Source: a virus
IMG/VR virus record: IMGVR_UViG_3300027733_000089
Coordinates: 1 to 42,187 of that record
DNA: 42,187 nucleotides
Reading direction: 5' to 3' (one strand)
Shown: piece after piece, positions 7,463 through 14,503 of the stretch
Position numbering within the stretch: position 1 is the first letter of the stretch
How the letters are laid out: each line of letters begins with the position of its first letter
Notes under the pieces: model-generated
Told to the model about the DNA's origin: nothing
What the model saw: only the letters and a program-made list of their open reading frames with translations
Databases searched by the model: none
Position numbers and translations under genes: made by a program

Positions 7463-7650
7463 TTTATGAATCTATCCCTTAATTTGTGATTACACACAGA
7501 GTTCTCCTTAAGCCTGATGGAGAAGGCTACGGTTTTGACGTTGGCTTCTTTTCCGTGGACGGAAGATGTTTCGCCTAGTGAAGGACGGTCGCTGCGCTCC
7601 CTTTTGGAGGGGGGTGTGGGGGGAACCTTTAGATTTGCTCCAGCGCCCAC
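7456..7650 (-). CDS. Possible fragment upstream of replication gene (frame uncertain)
   Basis: The frame ends in a TAG (7456-7458) that overlaps the start region of the replication gene and encodes EANVKTVAFSIRLKENSVCNHKLRDRFIKW at its C-terminus, which looks coding. The N-terminus is low-complexity. A second minus frame, 7508-7786, beginning TTG-ACG-GTG-GTG in a repeat, covers the neighbouring DNA. The two could be one gene split by a frameshift near 7640. Function unknown. Confidence 0.35.
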   Translation of the reverse strand: MGAGANLKVPPTPPSKRERSDRPSLGETSSVHGKEANVKTVAFSIRLKENSVCNHKLRDRFIKW

Positions 7651-7768
7651 GCATGCTAATGCCCACCGAGTTGATTGGGTGGTACAAAGATGCTAAGAAG
7701 TGACATATGCCTATGTCATGTGAATCACATTCAAGCTCTATTGAACTTGCGGAGGTGATGGTAGCAGC

Positions 7769-7799
7769 ATCATCCACCACCGTCAACCCCTAACGCGAG
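7769..7799 (-). repeat. 30-bp dispersed repeat, copy 1
   Basis: TCATCCACCACCGTCA followed by ACCC and CTAACGCGAG. It is one of seven copies of the same element. On the minus strand it places a TTG-ACG-GTG-GTG-GAT at the start of a reading frame. Confidence 0.7.
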
Positions 7800-8020
7800 G
7801 AATCTTTTAAAAGCCGGCGAAATATTTTTTGTTGACGTGTTCGTGTCACGGTTCGGATAAGTCTTGACGCGCGCTCGAGCCGTTATGCTGCTAAATTGGC
7901 CGGGGCTTCTACGGGAGGGTTTACCCCTTTCGACCTCCTATGGAAGTAGGACCCTGGAGTTGAGTTTTCTGGAACGTTGGTAGGTGGCTTACCGGAAAAC
8001 TCCTCCGGGGTTTCCCATCT
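7787..8020. other. Structured intergenic region
   Basis: There is no supported gene. It contains an inverted repeat GAGTTTTC/GAAAACTC (7962-8002, extended by GG/CC with one mismatch) and a GGAGG/CCTCC pair (7914-7938). Two TTGACG hexamers lie at about 7832 and 7864, and the CCGGGGCT half-stem is shared with the hairpin family. The repeat at 7962 lies just past the minus-strand stop at 8021 and may terminate that gene. A structured small RNA is possible but unproven. Confidence 0.4.
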
Positions 8021-8377
8021 CTACTCGTAGACGTCCCAGTCAGGCCAGAACGGTCTGTTCTTTTTGTCTTTTATTTCCTTGGCGCGGCGGAATGCTGCCT
8101 TGCCCATGGATTCTTTATCGAAGTACGACCAATTGGGGTTGCCCATCATTTGTACATTGAGGGTTGACCTGAGGTCTTTGTCCATATGCTTGTGACCGTA
8201 CTCATGATTCAACATCTCTTGAAGCTCTTCGTCTACCAGAGACGTCTGGGCCTCAACATATTTATTGAATTCTTTTGAGTACTTCTTCTGGGTCCTACGA
8301 CGTTCGACAGATTTTGAGTCAAAAAACCAAATAATTAGCGCAGCGATGGCCGCAGCTGTAATAGTGAATTGTTTCAT
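8021..8377 (-). CDS. Small membrane-anchored or secreted protein
   Basis: 118 residues. The N-terminal hydrophobic segment (about 5-19, ITAAAIAALIIWFF) after MKQF predicts a membrane anchor or uncleaved signal. The rest is charged and helical, with HEYGHKHMDKD near the middle and a Trp/Pro-rich end (RPFWPDWDVYE). HEYGH has the form HExxH, the zinc-metallopeptidase signature, but no third ligand is obvious, so this may be fortuitous. AGGAGAAAA precedes the start. Confidence 0.72.
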   Translation of the reverse strand: MKQFTITAAAIAALIIWFFDSKSVERRRTQKKYSKEFNKYVEAQTSLVDEELQEMLNHEYGHKHMDKDLRSTLNVQMMGNPNWSYFDKESMGKAAFRRAKEIKDKKNRPFWPDWDVYE

Positions 8378-8385
8378 TTTTTCTC

Positions 8386-8625
8386 CTAAAATTGAGAATC
8401 TTGAGGGAAGTGTACTTCATCCCCAGTTAGCGGGTCGGTAAACAGAATTAAAACGTCATTTTTTGCAATATCAATCTGGGCCCAACCCAGCATCTTGTCA
8501 ATAATCGCATTTTTTGTAATTTCTTCGCCGGCCGCAGCTAGCTCAGCTCGAGCTTCCGCCGCGGAATAATGCAAATTAAATGAAATTCCAACAATATCTG
8601 GGAGACCGTCGCGGTACGTGCTCAT
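8386..8625 (-). CDS. Small protein, function unknown
   Basis: 79 residues with an Ala-rich helix (SAAEARAELAAAGEEITKNAIIDKML) and a beta-rich end (DVLILFTDPLTGDEVHF). No Cys, no membrane span. It overlaps the upstream zinc-ribbon gene by 4 nt and is followed nine bases later by the membrane-protein gene at 8377, so the three form one unit. Not assigned to a family. Confidence 0.7.
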   Translation of the reverse strand: MSTYRDGLPDIVGISFNLHYSAAEARAELAAAGEEITKNAIIDKMLGWAQIDIAKNDVLILFTDPLTGDEVHFPQDSQF

Positions 8626-8861
8626 CGTTTGAAGAATTCTTCGTTTTTCTTCATGATTTCTGGAGCTGCGCGGCCAGCAATTTCGAAGGTTTCATAATGG
8701 ACGATGTCCCCGCATAGATAACATAGGTAGTAGTCGTCCCAGTCCTTGGGTGTTGGCTCTACTAGTTCTCCATCTTTTGTACATGGGTAGAACCCGTCAC
8801 TGTCTGGGCGGTTGCCGCATGTGCATTCCCACCAGTCTTCTGCTAATTGTTTAATAGTCAT
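8622..8861 (-). CDS. Small zinc-ribbon protein
   Basis: 79 residues with CTCG (about 13-16), a separate PCTKDG (about 27) and CYLCG (about 47-51). The two CxC/CxxC knuckles make a likely structural zinc ribbon. AAAGGGTCCGCT precedes the ATG. About 35-50 nt upstream the sequence TAGATAAATTTAA may hold the promoter. No function assigned. Confidence 0.72.
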   Translation of the reverse strand: MTIKQLAEDWWECTCGNRPDSDGFYPCTKDGELVEPTPKDWDDYYLCYLCGDIVHYETFEIAGRAAPEIMKKNEEFFKR

Positions 8862-8930
8862 AGCGGACCCTTTCTAATTGATGCACGTATAACGCGTGCG
8901 CGTTTAAATTTATCTAAAGTCTACAAGAAT

Positions 8931-9092
8931 TTAGTGAAGTTTCTTTTTCTTTTTTTTCTTAATTTTGTAGCCGGCGCGCTCGAGCTCTTCGATTACGTGC
9001 TGCGGGATTCCTTCCCAGATTGGGATTCCCTTTTGAGTTAAGGCACGAGCAATCGCTGCGCGCTTTGGTCCTAGTTGACTAATGTCTTGCAT
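8931..9092 (-). CDS. Small basic protein, function unknown
   Basis: 53 residues from ATG 9092: MQDISQLGPKRAAIARALTQ, then an IPIWEGIP segment, HVIEELERAGYKI and a poly-Lys tail of eight lysines in the last eleven residues. The helical content and basic tail suggest nucleic-acid binding. It begins directly after copy 2 of the 30-bp repeat. It is shorter than usual annotation limits; codon order and lack of internal stops support it moderately. Confidence 0.5.
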   Translation of the reverse strand: MQDISQLGPKRAAIARALTQKGIPIWEGIPQHVIEELERAGYKIKKKKKKKLH

Positions 9093-9121
9093 CATCCACC
9101 ACCGTCATTCGTTAACGTGAG
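9092..9121 (-). repeat. 30-bp dispersed repeat, copy 2
   Basis: TCATCCACCACCGTCA, TTCG, TTAACGTGAG. It abuts the start of the 53-residue gene. The minus-strand reading, GTTAACGAATGACGGTGG, contains an ATG not used by that gene. Confidence 0.75.
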
Positions 9122-9126
9122 AAAAC

Positions 9127-9804
9127 TCACTTGATATCCAATAAAAACCAGCCGCGCTCCCACATCATACCGATGGCTGAGTAACCAATGATATCGACAT
9201 ACGTGTCAGTAAGTGCTTCGTTCTGGGGGTTGTTGCTTGAGAGATGTAAATTCCTCAAGCGCGCTAGCTTGTCATGAGTCCTGATAATTAATCCGATTCT
9301 TCCAAAGCGTGCGATGTTGTTATGCCCGTAATCCATTTGCTTACGAATCAAGGTTTCTGTAATTTGCTCGCGAATCATCCAGGAGTCAAATTCGCCGGCC
9401 GCTGCGGGATTGTCAATTTTTTCAAATTCTGGATGATTATCCAGTGGCCCTGGAGCTCCCAGTAATGGCAATAATTCTCCATTTTTTATCCCCGCCGCTG
9501 CCGCGGTGATGCCAAGGATTTTCCACTCTTCTGTCCAATACATCTGGTCTGAGTCAAAACATTTAGAATTATTCACCATTCCTTCAAACTGAACATCCAG
9601 GCGATGAAGGCCTTCCAGAACAGCTTCCAGGCATGGGTCAATTTCTTGATTTTTTGAACTGTCAACTCGAGCTACGTGCGGTTGGGAGTTCATTTGGTCG
9701 AGGGACTTATCTATTAAGTCGAATATTTGAGAAACACAGATTTTGGCAGCATCTTGCCAACGTTCTGGCTGACCAGGATTCAGTTCATCCACCACCGTCA
9801 ACAT
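9127..9804 (-). CDS. Protein with C-terminal Nmad1/DUF1599-like domain
   Basis: 225 residues. Residues about 145-220 (ETLIRKQMDYGHNNIARFG, RTHDKLARLRNL, DTYVDIIGYSAIG) match the nucleotide-modification-associated domain 1 pattern: KxxDYG, a DKxxR motif and a D-x-D-x-GY helix. This domain is common in phages and is linked to nucleotide metabolism or modified-base systems. The N-terminal 140 residues are unlike that domain. The start lies in copy 3 of the 30-bp repeat (LTVVDE), and a full regulatory motif copy is embedded at 9705-9714, read as LIDKS. Confidence 0.68.
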   Translation of the reverse strand: MLTVVDELNPGQPERWQDAAKICVSQIFDLIDKSLDQMNSQPHVARVDSSKNQEIDPCLEAVLEGLHRLDVQFEGMVNNSKCFDSDQMYWTEEWKILGITAAAAGIKNGELLPLLGAPGPLDNHPEFEKIDNPAAAGEFDSWMIREQITETLIRKQMDYGHNNIARFGRIGLIIRTHDKLARLRNLHLSSNNPQNEALTDTYVDIIGYSAIGMMWERGWFLLDIK

Positions 9805-9808
9805 CTAA
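9785..9808 (-). repeat. 30-bp dispersed repeat, copy 3
   Basis: TCATCCACCACCGTCA, ACAT, CTAA. It overlaps the first codons of the Nmad1-like gene and the stop of the upstream gene. The right end diverges from the consensus. Confidence 0.6.
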
Positions 9809-10287
9809 TTACCCCCACTAAGTAAGTCTTCCCACTTTTCGGGCGGGTTCGTGTCCATCTCTACCTTAACGGCGAGTGCCATCTTTTCCAACTTCGCCAA
9901 CCATGCTGCGTCCGCGATACCAGTGAGCCCCGCTCCCTCTTCTATCGAATCGACATTTGATATCTCTGATTGTATATATTCTTTAGAAAAAGCTGCGATG
10001 ATGCTTTTGTCTGTTGCCCCTCGCAGCAGAACTGGTCCAGTTTCTCCATTTATTGATTTTTGGGGAACGTGTATGGCCGTCACGACGTAGTCCCCCTCCG
10101 TGAAAATAAAGATAATATTATGCTTTTCCCCAGAGGCCTCTCTGAGCTGGGAAATTACTTCATGAGCAACATCCACATCCATAGATGCATCTGTCAAAAT
10201 TTTCAATAATTCAGCATTATCGTCTCGAGCTCCAGGGACATTTAGTTTGTCGATGGCATTCCATTTACTATTTTGCTTTTCTTCCAT
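9805..10287 (-). CDS. Protein of unknown function
   Basis: 160 residues, soluble, acidic. A helical N-terminus (DDNAELLKILTDASMDVDVAHEVISQL) is followed by strands (NIIFIFTEGDYVVTAIHV) and a C-terminal helix rich in Ala. AGAAAGGTAACC precedes the ATG. The stop abuts the start of the Nmad1-like gene with no spacing, so the two are likely coupled. Not assigned to a family. Confidence 0.75.
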   Translation of the reverse strand: MEEKQNSKWNAIDKLNVPGARDDNAELLKILTDASMDVDVAHEVISQLREASGEKHNIIFIFTEGDYVVTAIHVPQKSINGETGPVLLRGATDKSIIAAFSKEYIQSEISNVDSIEEGAGLTGIADAAWLAKLEKMALAVKVEMDTNPPEKWEDLLSGGN

Positions 10288-10365
10288 GGTTACCTTTCTA
10301 AGGGCCCGATAGTTATGTTTAAAAAAACGATTTTTTTAGGCACGCAGCGGCTGCTACGTAGCGCG

Positions 10366-10632
10366 TTACTTTTTAAGATTTGAGATTTTTATAGCGTCTA
10401 CTGCAGCTTCATAAATGACTGACCAGTAAATTTCCCAAAGCCTTGGGTCGTTCATGCATAAATTTGTCACTAAATTCAAGGTCTCTTCTTCAGCTTCCAG
10501 GAGAAACTCTCGAATATTTGTCGAATTTTCAATATCAAGCTGCTCAAGAATAAGACTCTCACGAGCTTCTTCTACAAGAGACATTGGGTCAAAAGGAAGT
10601 GCGGTGAACACGTACGGGTCGAGGTCGCTCAT
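10366..10632 (-). CDS. Small acidic protein, function unknown
   Basis: 88 residues from the ATG at 10632 (MSDLDPYVFTALPFD). An upstream in-frame extension would overlap the preceding gene and is unlikely. The sequence is mostly helical and acidic (SLVEEARESLILEQLDIEN, FLLEAEEETLNLV). An AAGGATAAAT site precedes the ATG. It lies two bases after the gene at 10635, forming a pair. Function unknown. Confidence 0.7.
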   Translation of the reverse strand: MSDLDPYVFTALPFDPMSLVEEARESLILEQLDIENSTNIREFLLEAEEETLNLVTNLCMNDPRLWEIYWSVIYEAAVDAIKISNLKK

Positions 10633-10634
10633 AT

Positions 10635-10859
10635 TTATCCTTTTTCTTGCATGTTCTGGCTGAGCTCGTAAAGAGCCCCCCAATATTTAAACGTTTTTTC
10701 TTGCTCGGCAGCGGAGTCGAATTCCAGCCTGAGGTCTTCGTATTGTTGAGCCCCAGTTTCCACACTGACGGTTACGAAGTAGGAGGGGTCTCGACTAGAG
10801 GTACGTTCGGTGGATTTCTTGACACTACTGATTCTGCCAGCTTTCATGAGACTCCTCAT
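10635..10859 (-). CDS. Small protein, function unknown
   Basis: 74 residues from ATG 10859, preceded by GAGGAGTCTC. A later ATG at 10847 is possible. The N-terminal half is basic and Ser/Thr-rich. The middle is beta-like (SYFVTVSVETGAQQYEDLRLEF) and the end is helical. It is served by a good sigma70-type promoter at 10873-10901. Not assigned. Confidence 0.65.
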   Translation of the reverse strand: MRSLMKAGRISSVKKSTERTSSRDPSYFVTVSVETGAQQYEDLRLEFDSAAEQEKTFKYWGALYELSQNMQEKG

Positions 10860-10872
10860 TCGTTATGTAATA

Positions 10873-10901
10873 AATCTATCCGCCACCGCAGCTTTTGTCA
10901 A
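10873..10901 (-). promoter_or_regulatory. Sigma70-type promoter for the 10859 gene
   Basis: On the minus strand TTGACA (10896-10901) is followed by a 17-base spacer and TAGATT (10873-10878). The -10 is part of the GATAGATTTAT element seen near other starts. The leader to the ATG is about 8-10 nt. Confidence 0.6.
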
Positions 10902-10946
10902 CCCCACTAATAAATAACTTTGGATAAATGATTAAGGTGACATTTC

Positions 10947-10976
10947 TTTACAGCGAACATATGTTCGTACTAGGAT
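10947..10976 (+). promoter_or_regulatory. LexA-box promoter (SOS-type)
   Basis: The perfect palindrome CGAACATATGTTCG (10954-10967) matches the actinobacterial/Gram-positive SOS box CGAAC-N4-GTTCG. It fills the 18-base spacer between TTTACA (10947-10952) and TAGGAT (10971-10976), so LexA binding would block polymerase. The expected transcription start falls at about 10983, the A of the ATG. Confidence 0.75.
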
Positions 10977-10982
10977 GTGTTC

Positions 10983-11357
10983 ATGGATAACCTCACAAAA
11001 TTCAATATTTATACAGGAGCTCTCGAGCAGTACATTTCCCGAGAAGGGGATTCTCGAATTCCGGCAATTCATATCGAAAAATTTCAAGAAAATGATATTT
11101 CCCTAGGGGCATGGTCCGGATATATTCGTCAGAGATATCGTAAAAATCAACTCCATCCAGAACGTGTTTCAAAAATGCAAGAAATTGCTGGCTGGCAGTG
11201 GGGTCCATTTCAGCCGGGTCCTGCGACGGACATCAAAAGAAATGAAATTATTAAAGAAATGCGTATCGAGGGAAAGTCCCTTCGGGAAATCGCCGATGAG
11301 TTTGATTTGTCTCGGCAGCGGGTTCATCAAATAGTTAAGAAACTTAAAATCGATTAA
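10983..11357 (+). CDS. Helicase-associated-domain protein with C-terminal HTH
   Basis: 124 residues from ATG 10983. Residues about 5-75 match the helicase-associated (HA) domain: LEQYISREG, RIPAIH, SLGAWSGYIRQRY, LHPERVSKMQEIAGWQW. Residues about 85-122 form a sigma-region-4/HTH fold: IIKEMRIEGKSLREIADEF then LSRQRVHQIVKKLK. HA domains are small helical DNA-binding modules found beside helicases and in phage regulators. A LexA box overlaps its promoter, so DNA damage should induce it. The transcript may be leaderless. I infer a DNA-binding regulator, possibly tied to induction. Confidence 0.8.
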   Translation: MDNLTKFNIYTGALEQYISREGDSRIPAIHIEKFQENDISLGAWSGYIRQRYRKNQLHPERVSKMQEIAGWQWGPFQPGPATDIKRNEIIKEMRIEGKSLREIADEFDLSRQRVHQIVKKLKID

Positions 11358-11366
11358 TAATAAAAG

Positions 11367-11396
11367 TCATCCACCACCGTCATTCACTAACGTGAG
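11367..11396 (+). repeat. 30-bp dispersed repeat, copy 4
   Basis: TCATCCACCACCGTCA, TTCA, CTAACGTGAG. This is the fullest copy and the only one lying in front of a plus-strand gene; its GTGAGGGAGAG end doubles as the ribosome-binding region for the gene at 11406. Confidence 0.75.
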
Positions 11397-11405
11397 GGAG
11401 AGAAC

Positions 11406-11690
11406 ATGAATCTCAGAAAAAACGAAAAATTAAACGGGGGCGCAGCGTACCCGAGAGTAATCCGAGACGATTTTCGCGGGGCTCCTATCAAGCCGAAGGA
11501 GTCAGAATCAAGCGGGGCTCTCTTGGGATTTTTGGTGGCGAGCGCAATCAACACTTTGGTCATTGACGGTGCGCTACACATCTTGCGCTCTGCTGGCGTG
11601 ACAGAGGTGAGCCTGTCACTGTGGCAGACGCTCGGCTTGTCATCACTTCTCATGGTGTGGCGTGGCGTAGAGAGAGCCATGCGCCAGTAG
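11406..11690 (+). CDS. Small membrane protein
   Basis: 94 residues. The N-terminal 35 residues are polar and basic. Hydrophobic segments occur at about 38-55 (ALLGFLVASAINTLVIDGAL) and 70-85 (LWQTLGLSSLLMVW), followed by a basic end. GAGGGAGA precedes the ATG. It follows the LexA-controlled HTH gene and may be co-transcribed with it. Two short spans and a small size would fit a membrane toxin or holin-like role, but nothing specific supports that. Confidence 0.65.
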   Translation: MNLRKNEKLNGGAAYPRVIRDDFRGAPIKPKESESSGALLGFLVASAINTLVIDGALHILRSAGVTEVSLSLWQTLGLSSLLMVWRGVERAMRQ

Positions 11691-11835
11691 CGATAGCGAG
11701 CGATTGACTTATCTATCACTGTACGGCTCTGTGTGAGCGTCACGGTAACGAGTTGAGTGAGAATGAGTAGTAGTGACAGAGCGAGCGTGTACGGCTCTGT
11801 GAGTAGCGCAAGAATGAATAGCAGAATCTCCATGA
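11691..11835. other. Convergent intergenic region
   Basis: It holds a motif copy (11707-11716, minus) and a direct repeat TGTACGGCTCTGTG (at about 11719 and 11789). No gene is supported. Confidence 0.4.
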
Positions 11836-12039
11836 CTACTGTCTATCAGCAAGTTCAGCAAGAACGGACATAATGTTATTGCCTTCATTCCACATCAGAT
11901 TATCGTAGTCCTCGTACGCTTTCTGTGGCGTGTATGTGCCTGCGATTATCTCGTCTTGTATTGCAGAGTAGTATCTAATTGCGCTCGTAAGACTCGCCTG
12001 CAAGTCTGTTAGTAATTCTGATTCAGATGGCTCGGTCAT
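11836..12039 (-). CDS. Small acidic helical protein
   Basis: 67 residues, acidic, predicted helical throughout (SESELLTDLQASLTSAIRYYSAIQDEI, then YEDYDNLMWNEGNNIMSVLAELADRQ). AAAAGGATTTTTT precedes the ATG. It lies downstream of the VWA gene, separated by two hairpins and by two motif copies in the opposite orientation. Function unknown. Confidence 0.65.
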   Translation of the reverse strand: MTEPSESELLTDLQASLTSAIRYYSAIQDEIIAGTYTPQKAYEDYDNLMWNEGNNIMSVLAELADRQ

Positions 12040-12112
12040 AAAAAATCCTTTTTTTGATTAGTAATAGATAAGTGTCAGATGTGGTACATGAATAGATAAG
12101 TGAAACGCCAAT

Positions 12113-12166
12113 GTCTCTCGGCAATGTGTAGTACCCACCAAAGGAGAAACACGATTACCGAGAGAC
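12113..12166. other. Inverted repeat between transcription units
   Basis: GTCTCTCGG (12113-12121) pairs with CCGAGAGAC (12158-12166) around a 36-base loop containing AAAGGAGAAAC. Two motif copies pointing + (12064, 12092) lie beside it. It may be a terminator or leader structure. Confidence 0.45.
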
Positions 12167-12178
12167 ACTAGCACCAGT

Positions 12179-12214
12179 GCCTCTGTTGGGAACAACCAAG
12201 AAACCAACAGAGGC
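12179..12214 (-). terminator. Terminator hairpin after the VWA gene
   Basis: An 11-bp perfect stem, GCCTCTGTTGG / CCAACAGAGGC, lies 14 bases past the VWA stop codon. It has no long U-tract. A motif copy lies between stop codon and hairpin. Confidence 0.6.
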
Positions 12215-12227
12215 AGGGACTTATCTA

Positions 12228-13775
12228 TTACTGAATGTTCACGCCCATGTGCTGACGATAAGTGTGAACGAACATTGACGGATACACGCTCTTTGGCTTT
12301 ATGCCTTTGTTCATGTTGGACAGTTGCTCAATCGCTTCCTCAATGTGTGGCACAACAATGTAGTTGTGTTTCATTGCGTAAGTTAGGCACTGCATAGCGA
12401 GCAGGTCTGTGTAACCATCACCTTCGCCACACACTCCACCGTCTGTAATCCAAACGAGAGGAGTGTTGCGATACTGGCGATTCTCTACGCCCCACACGAT
12501 TGCAGGATAATCAACACCGTTTCCGTGTCCGTAAGGAATGTTCTCCAATGTCTCAATCATTCGTCCCTTATCAGCGATAATCCACATGTTCGCACCGTTC
12601 TTTTTGTGACGGTCTGAATAGATTGCCACCGTTGCGCCTTTTGCCAAATCTGTAATCTGCCAAATCTGCTCTTTGGTGAATGACATAGAACCACTTGCGT
12701 CAATGATGACCATGCCACCACTGCCACGAACGGTCTTGTCAAATACTCGCTTTGCAGGGTCAGTCATGTAACGGTGCATACGGCGTGGTCTGCGCCCCAT
12801 GTTCGTAGCAACACGCTTCTTGCCGATTGTGCCAGCGTGTAAGCGTGGCATAGGAACACGCTCAATGCGTAGTTCTGCCCACTTGCCAGTGCCACTGTGT
12901 GATGTTGGGGTAATGCTCTGATGAGGAATACCTTTCTTGTCACCTTCCTCTGAATCGCCTTCGTTGGAATGGACTGCCGTAGCAGGGTCTTTCTCGCCTT
13001 CTTCGCCTTCGCCTGACTTATCTATTCCCTTTGCACCTGCACCAGCCTTGCCTTCTTTCTCACGCTCTTTTGGTGGTGGGAATGAAGCGAGCCTGTCCAC
13101 CCATTCTGCGATTCTTTCTGTGTGAACGAATCCGTATGGCGCAATGCCGTGATGTTCTGTTGTGTTGGCGAGAGAGCGTGTCTTGTGCGCTTTCTTCATC
13201 TCACGGACTGCTCGCTTGCTGATGTCAAGCAGAGCGTCACCCCATGCACGATTGTGCCTGCGAATACCGTTCAGGAATTGCTTGTGTCCAGCAGTGCCAG
13301 CAGTTGCGATTGCACCTGTTACTGCACCAGCCCAATCTCCAGTTTTCGCTAGGCGTTCTCCGTCATTGAGTTCTCCACCGTCAGCGAGATTCTTCTTCAC
13401 ATCAAATCCTGCCTCTTGGCAAAGAATGTTTATGCGTAATTCCTCTACAACGGTCAGTGCAGTAGCAGAAGCCATTTCACGAGCAACCCACATCTCAAAT
13501 TGTTCAGAGTTTGGTGAAACTTTTGAGTGCATGAGTTCATGCCCACGAATACAGCGAGCGAGTTCGTCCGTCTGTGACGGTGTGAACATTGTGCGAGTAT
13601 TCAGGTCAGTGCTTGGCTCGCCTCTGACTGCTTGACATTCTTCTACTGTCCATCGTCCATGCGCTAAGTCTTTGCGCCCGATGAAGTTTGGCTCGGCTTT
13701 CGCCGTTCCCCCTGACTTATCTATTGACGAGGGGAACGGCTTACCAACGCTCTTTCGTGCTGGCTTGATACTCAT
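12228..13775 (-). CDS. VWA-domain protein with metallopeptidase-like N-terminus (DUF2201/CobT-like)
   Basis: 515 residues. An HExxH motif (HELMH, 79-83) followed by EELRIN (about 111-116) resembles the putative metallopeptidase domain that precedes VWA-like domains in DUF2201 proteins. An acidic, low-complexity linker (about 235-295) resembles that of CobT-type proteins. The C-terminal VWA domain has the MIDAS sequence DASGSMS (359-365) and a later TDGG. Partners are MoxR-type ATPases, and one lies immediately upstream with a 2-base gap. Such pairs remodel or metallate protein targets; the target here is unknown. Two regulatory motif copies are translated in frame as IDKSG (13016, 13715). Confidence 0.85.
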   Translation of the reverse strand: MSIKPARKSVGKPFPSSIDKSGGTAKAEPNFIGRKDLAHGRWTVEECQAVRGEPSTDLNTRTMFTPSQTDELARCIRGHELMHSKVSPNSEQFEMWVAREMASATALTVVEELRINILCQEAGFDVKKNLADGGELNDGERLAKTGDWAGAVTGAIATAGTAGHKQFLNGIRRHNRAWGDALLDISKRAVREMKKAHKTRSLANTTEHHGIAPYGFVHTERIAEWVDRLASFPPPKEREKEGKAGAGAKGIDKSGEGEEGEKDPATAVHSNEGDSEEGDKKGIPHQSITPTSHSGTGKWAELRIERVPMPRLHAGTIGKKRVATNMGRRPRRMHRYMTDPAKRVFDKTVRGSGGMVIIDASGSMSFTKEQIWQITDLAKGATVAIYSDRHKKNGANMWIIADKGRMIETLENIPYGHGNGVDYPAIVWGVENRQYRNTPLVWITDGGVCGEGDGYTDLLAMQCLTYAMKHNYIVVPHIEEAIEQLSNMNKGIKPKSVYPSMFVHTYRQHMGVNIQ

Positions 13776-13777
13776 GG

Positions 13778-14503
13778 TTAGACCACCGAATCAACTGCGA
13801 TAGCGTCAAGAATCTGCTTTGCTCGCTTGCCGAATGTGAGTTGGCATGCTCGTTCCATGCCTACGCTCTTACGCAACTTGTCAAGAGCCATAAATGCTCG
13901 CAACGAGATACGGTCATCGCCAGCGTCAGCCATACGGATTGCGTATCCACGCAAATCCTTTGACAATGCGAGCAGAGCGTGTGGGTGTGGTTCGTTGATA
14001 CGAATACGGATTGGGAAACGGTCAGCGAGTGCTGTTGGCAATTCGCCCATGTTCTCAATGTTCGTGGTCATAATTGCAGAGAAGCCTTCTTTGGGTCGGA
14101 CTACCGAGCCAGTTTCAGGATGCTCAAATGAAGCAGATTCAGGTGAATCAAGCATGGCGAGAAGTGTTGCGAACACATCGCCACCAGCCTTGTCAATTTC
14201 GTCCACGATAAGTCGTGCGCCAACTGTGCCGTTGCCGTTCCATGCTTTGAGGGCAGAACCGTCAAGCCATTGGAAGCCACCGTTATTACTTGGCATGAAG
14301 CCACCAGTTACATCCATGTTTGTCATGTCCTCTGTGCAAACAAGACGGTATGCGCCTGCTTCCACATTGCCCATTGTCATACCTGCGTAGGTCTTGCCGA
14401 TTCCAGCAGGTCCAAACAGGATTACTCGGTCAATGCCTGCATTGAGAGCGTCATTGAGGTCAGTCCAGCACTGAGGCAGGCTTTCCGTTGTTGTTGATTC
14501 CAT
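13778..14503 (-). CDS. MoxR/CobS-type AAA+ ATPase
   Basis: 241 residues. Walker A is FGPAGIGKTYAG (about 31-42), Walker B is RLIVDEIDKAG (about 98-108), and sensor-1 is MTTNIENMG. LADRFPIRIRI supplies the arginine-finger region. The length equals a single AAA+ module. The adjoining VWA/HExxH protein and the common promoter (14539-14565) make the two a co-expressed ATPase-effector pair. In cobalt and magnesium chelatases and in MoxR-VWA systems, the ATPase ring drives the VWA partner. AAGGAGAATAGAG precedes the start. Confidence 0.9.
   Translation of the reverse strand: MESTTTESLPQCWTDLNDALNAGIDRVILFGPAGIGKTYAGMTMGNVEAGAYRLVCTEDMTNMDVTGGFMPSNNGGFQWLDGSALKAWNGNGTVGARLIVDEIDKAGGDVFATLLAMLDSPESASFEHPETGSVVRPKEGFSAIMTTNIENMGELPTALADRFPIRIRINEPHPHALLALSKDLRGYAIRMADAGDDRISLRAFMALDKLRKSVGMERACQLTFGKRAKQILDAIAVDSVV

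Noticed and set aside
8160-8240. HEYGH in the 8021 gene as a zinc protease site
   Set aside because: No third ligand or conserved surrounding is visible in a 118-residue anchored protein; kept only as a remark.
10878-10910. Eighth copy of the 30-bp repeat
   Set aside because: Only CCGCCACCG and CCCCACTAA fragments resemble the consensus; better explained by the TTGACA promoter there.
11387-11833. 148-codon minus frame opposite the 11406 gene
   Set aside because: It is antisense to a gene with a good RBS, and part of it reads through direct repeats and a motif copy.
13162-14390. Long plus-strand frames opposite the VWA and MoxR genes
   Set aside because: They are antisense shadows, Cys/Ser/Arg-rich, without ribosome-binding sites; the minus-strand proteins have clear domains.
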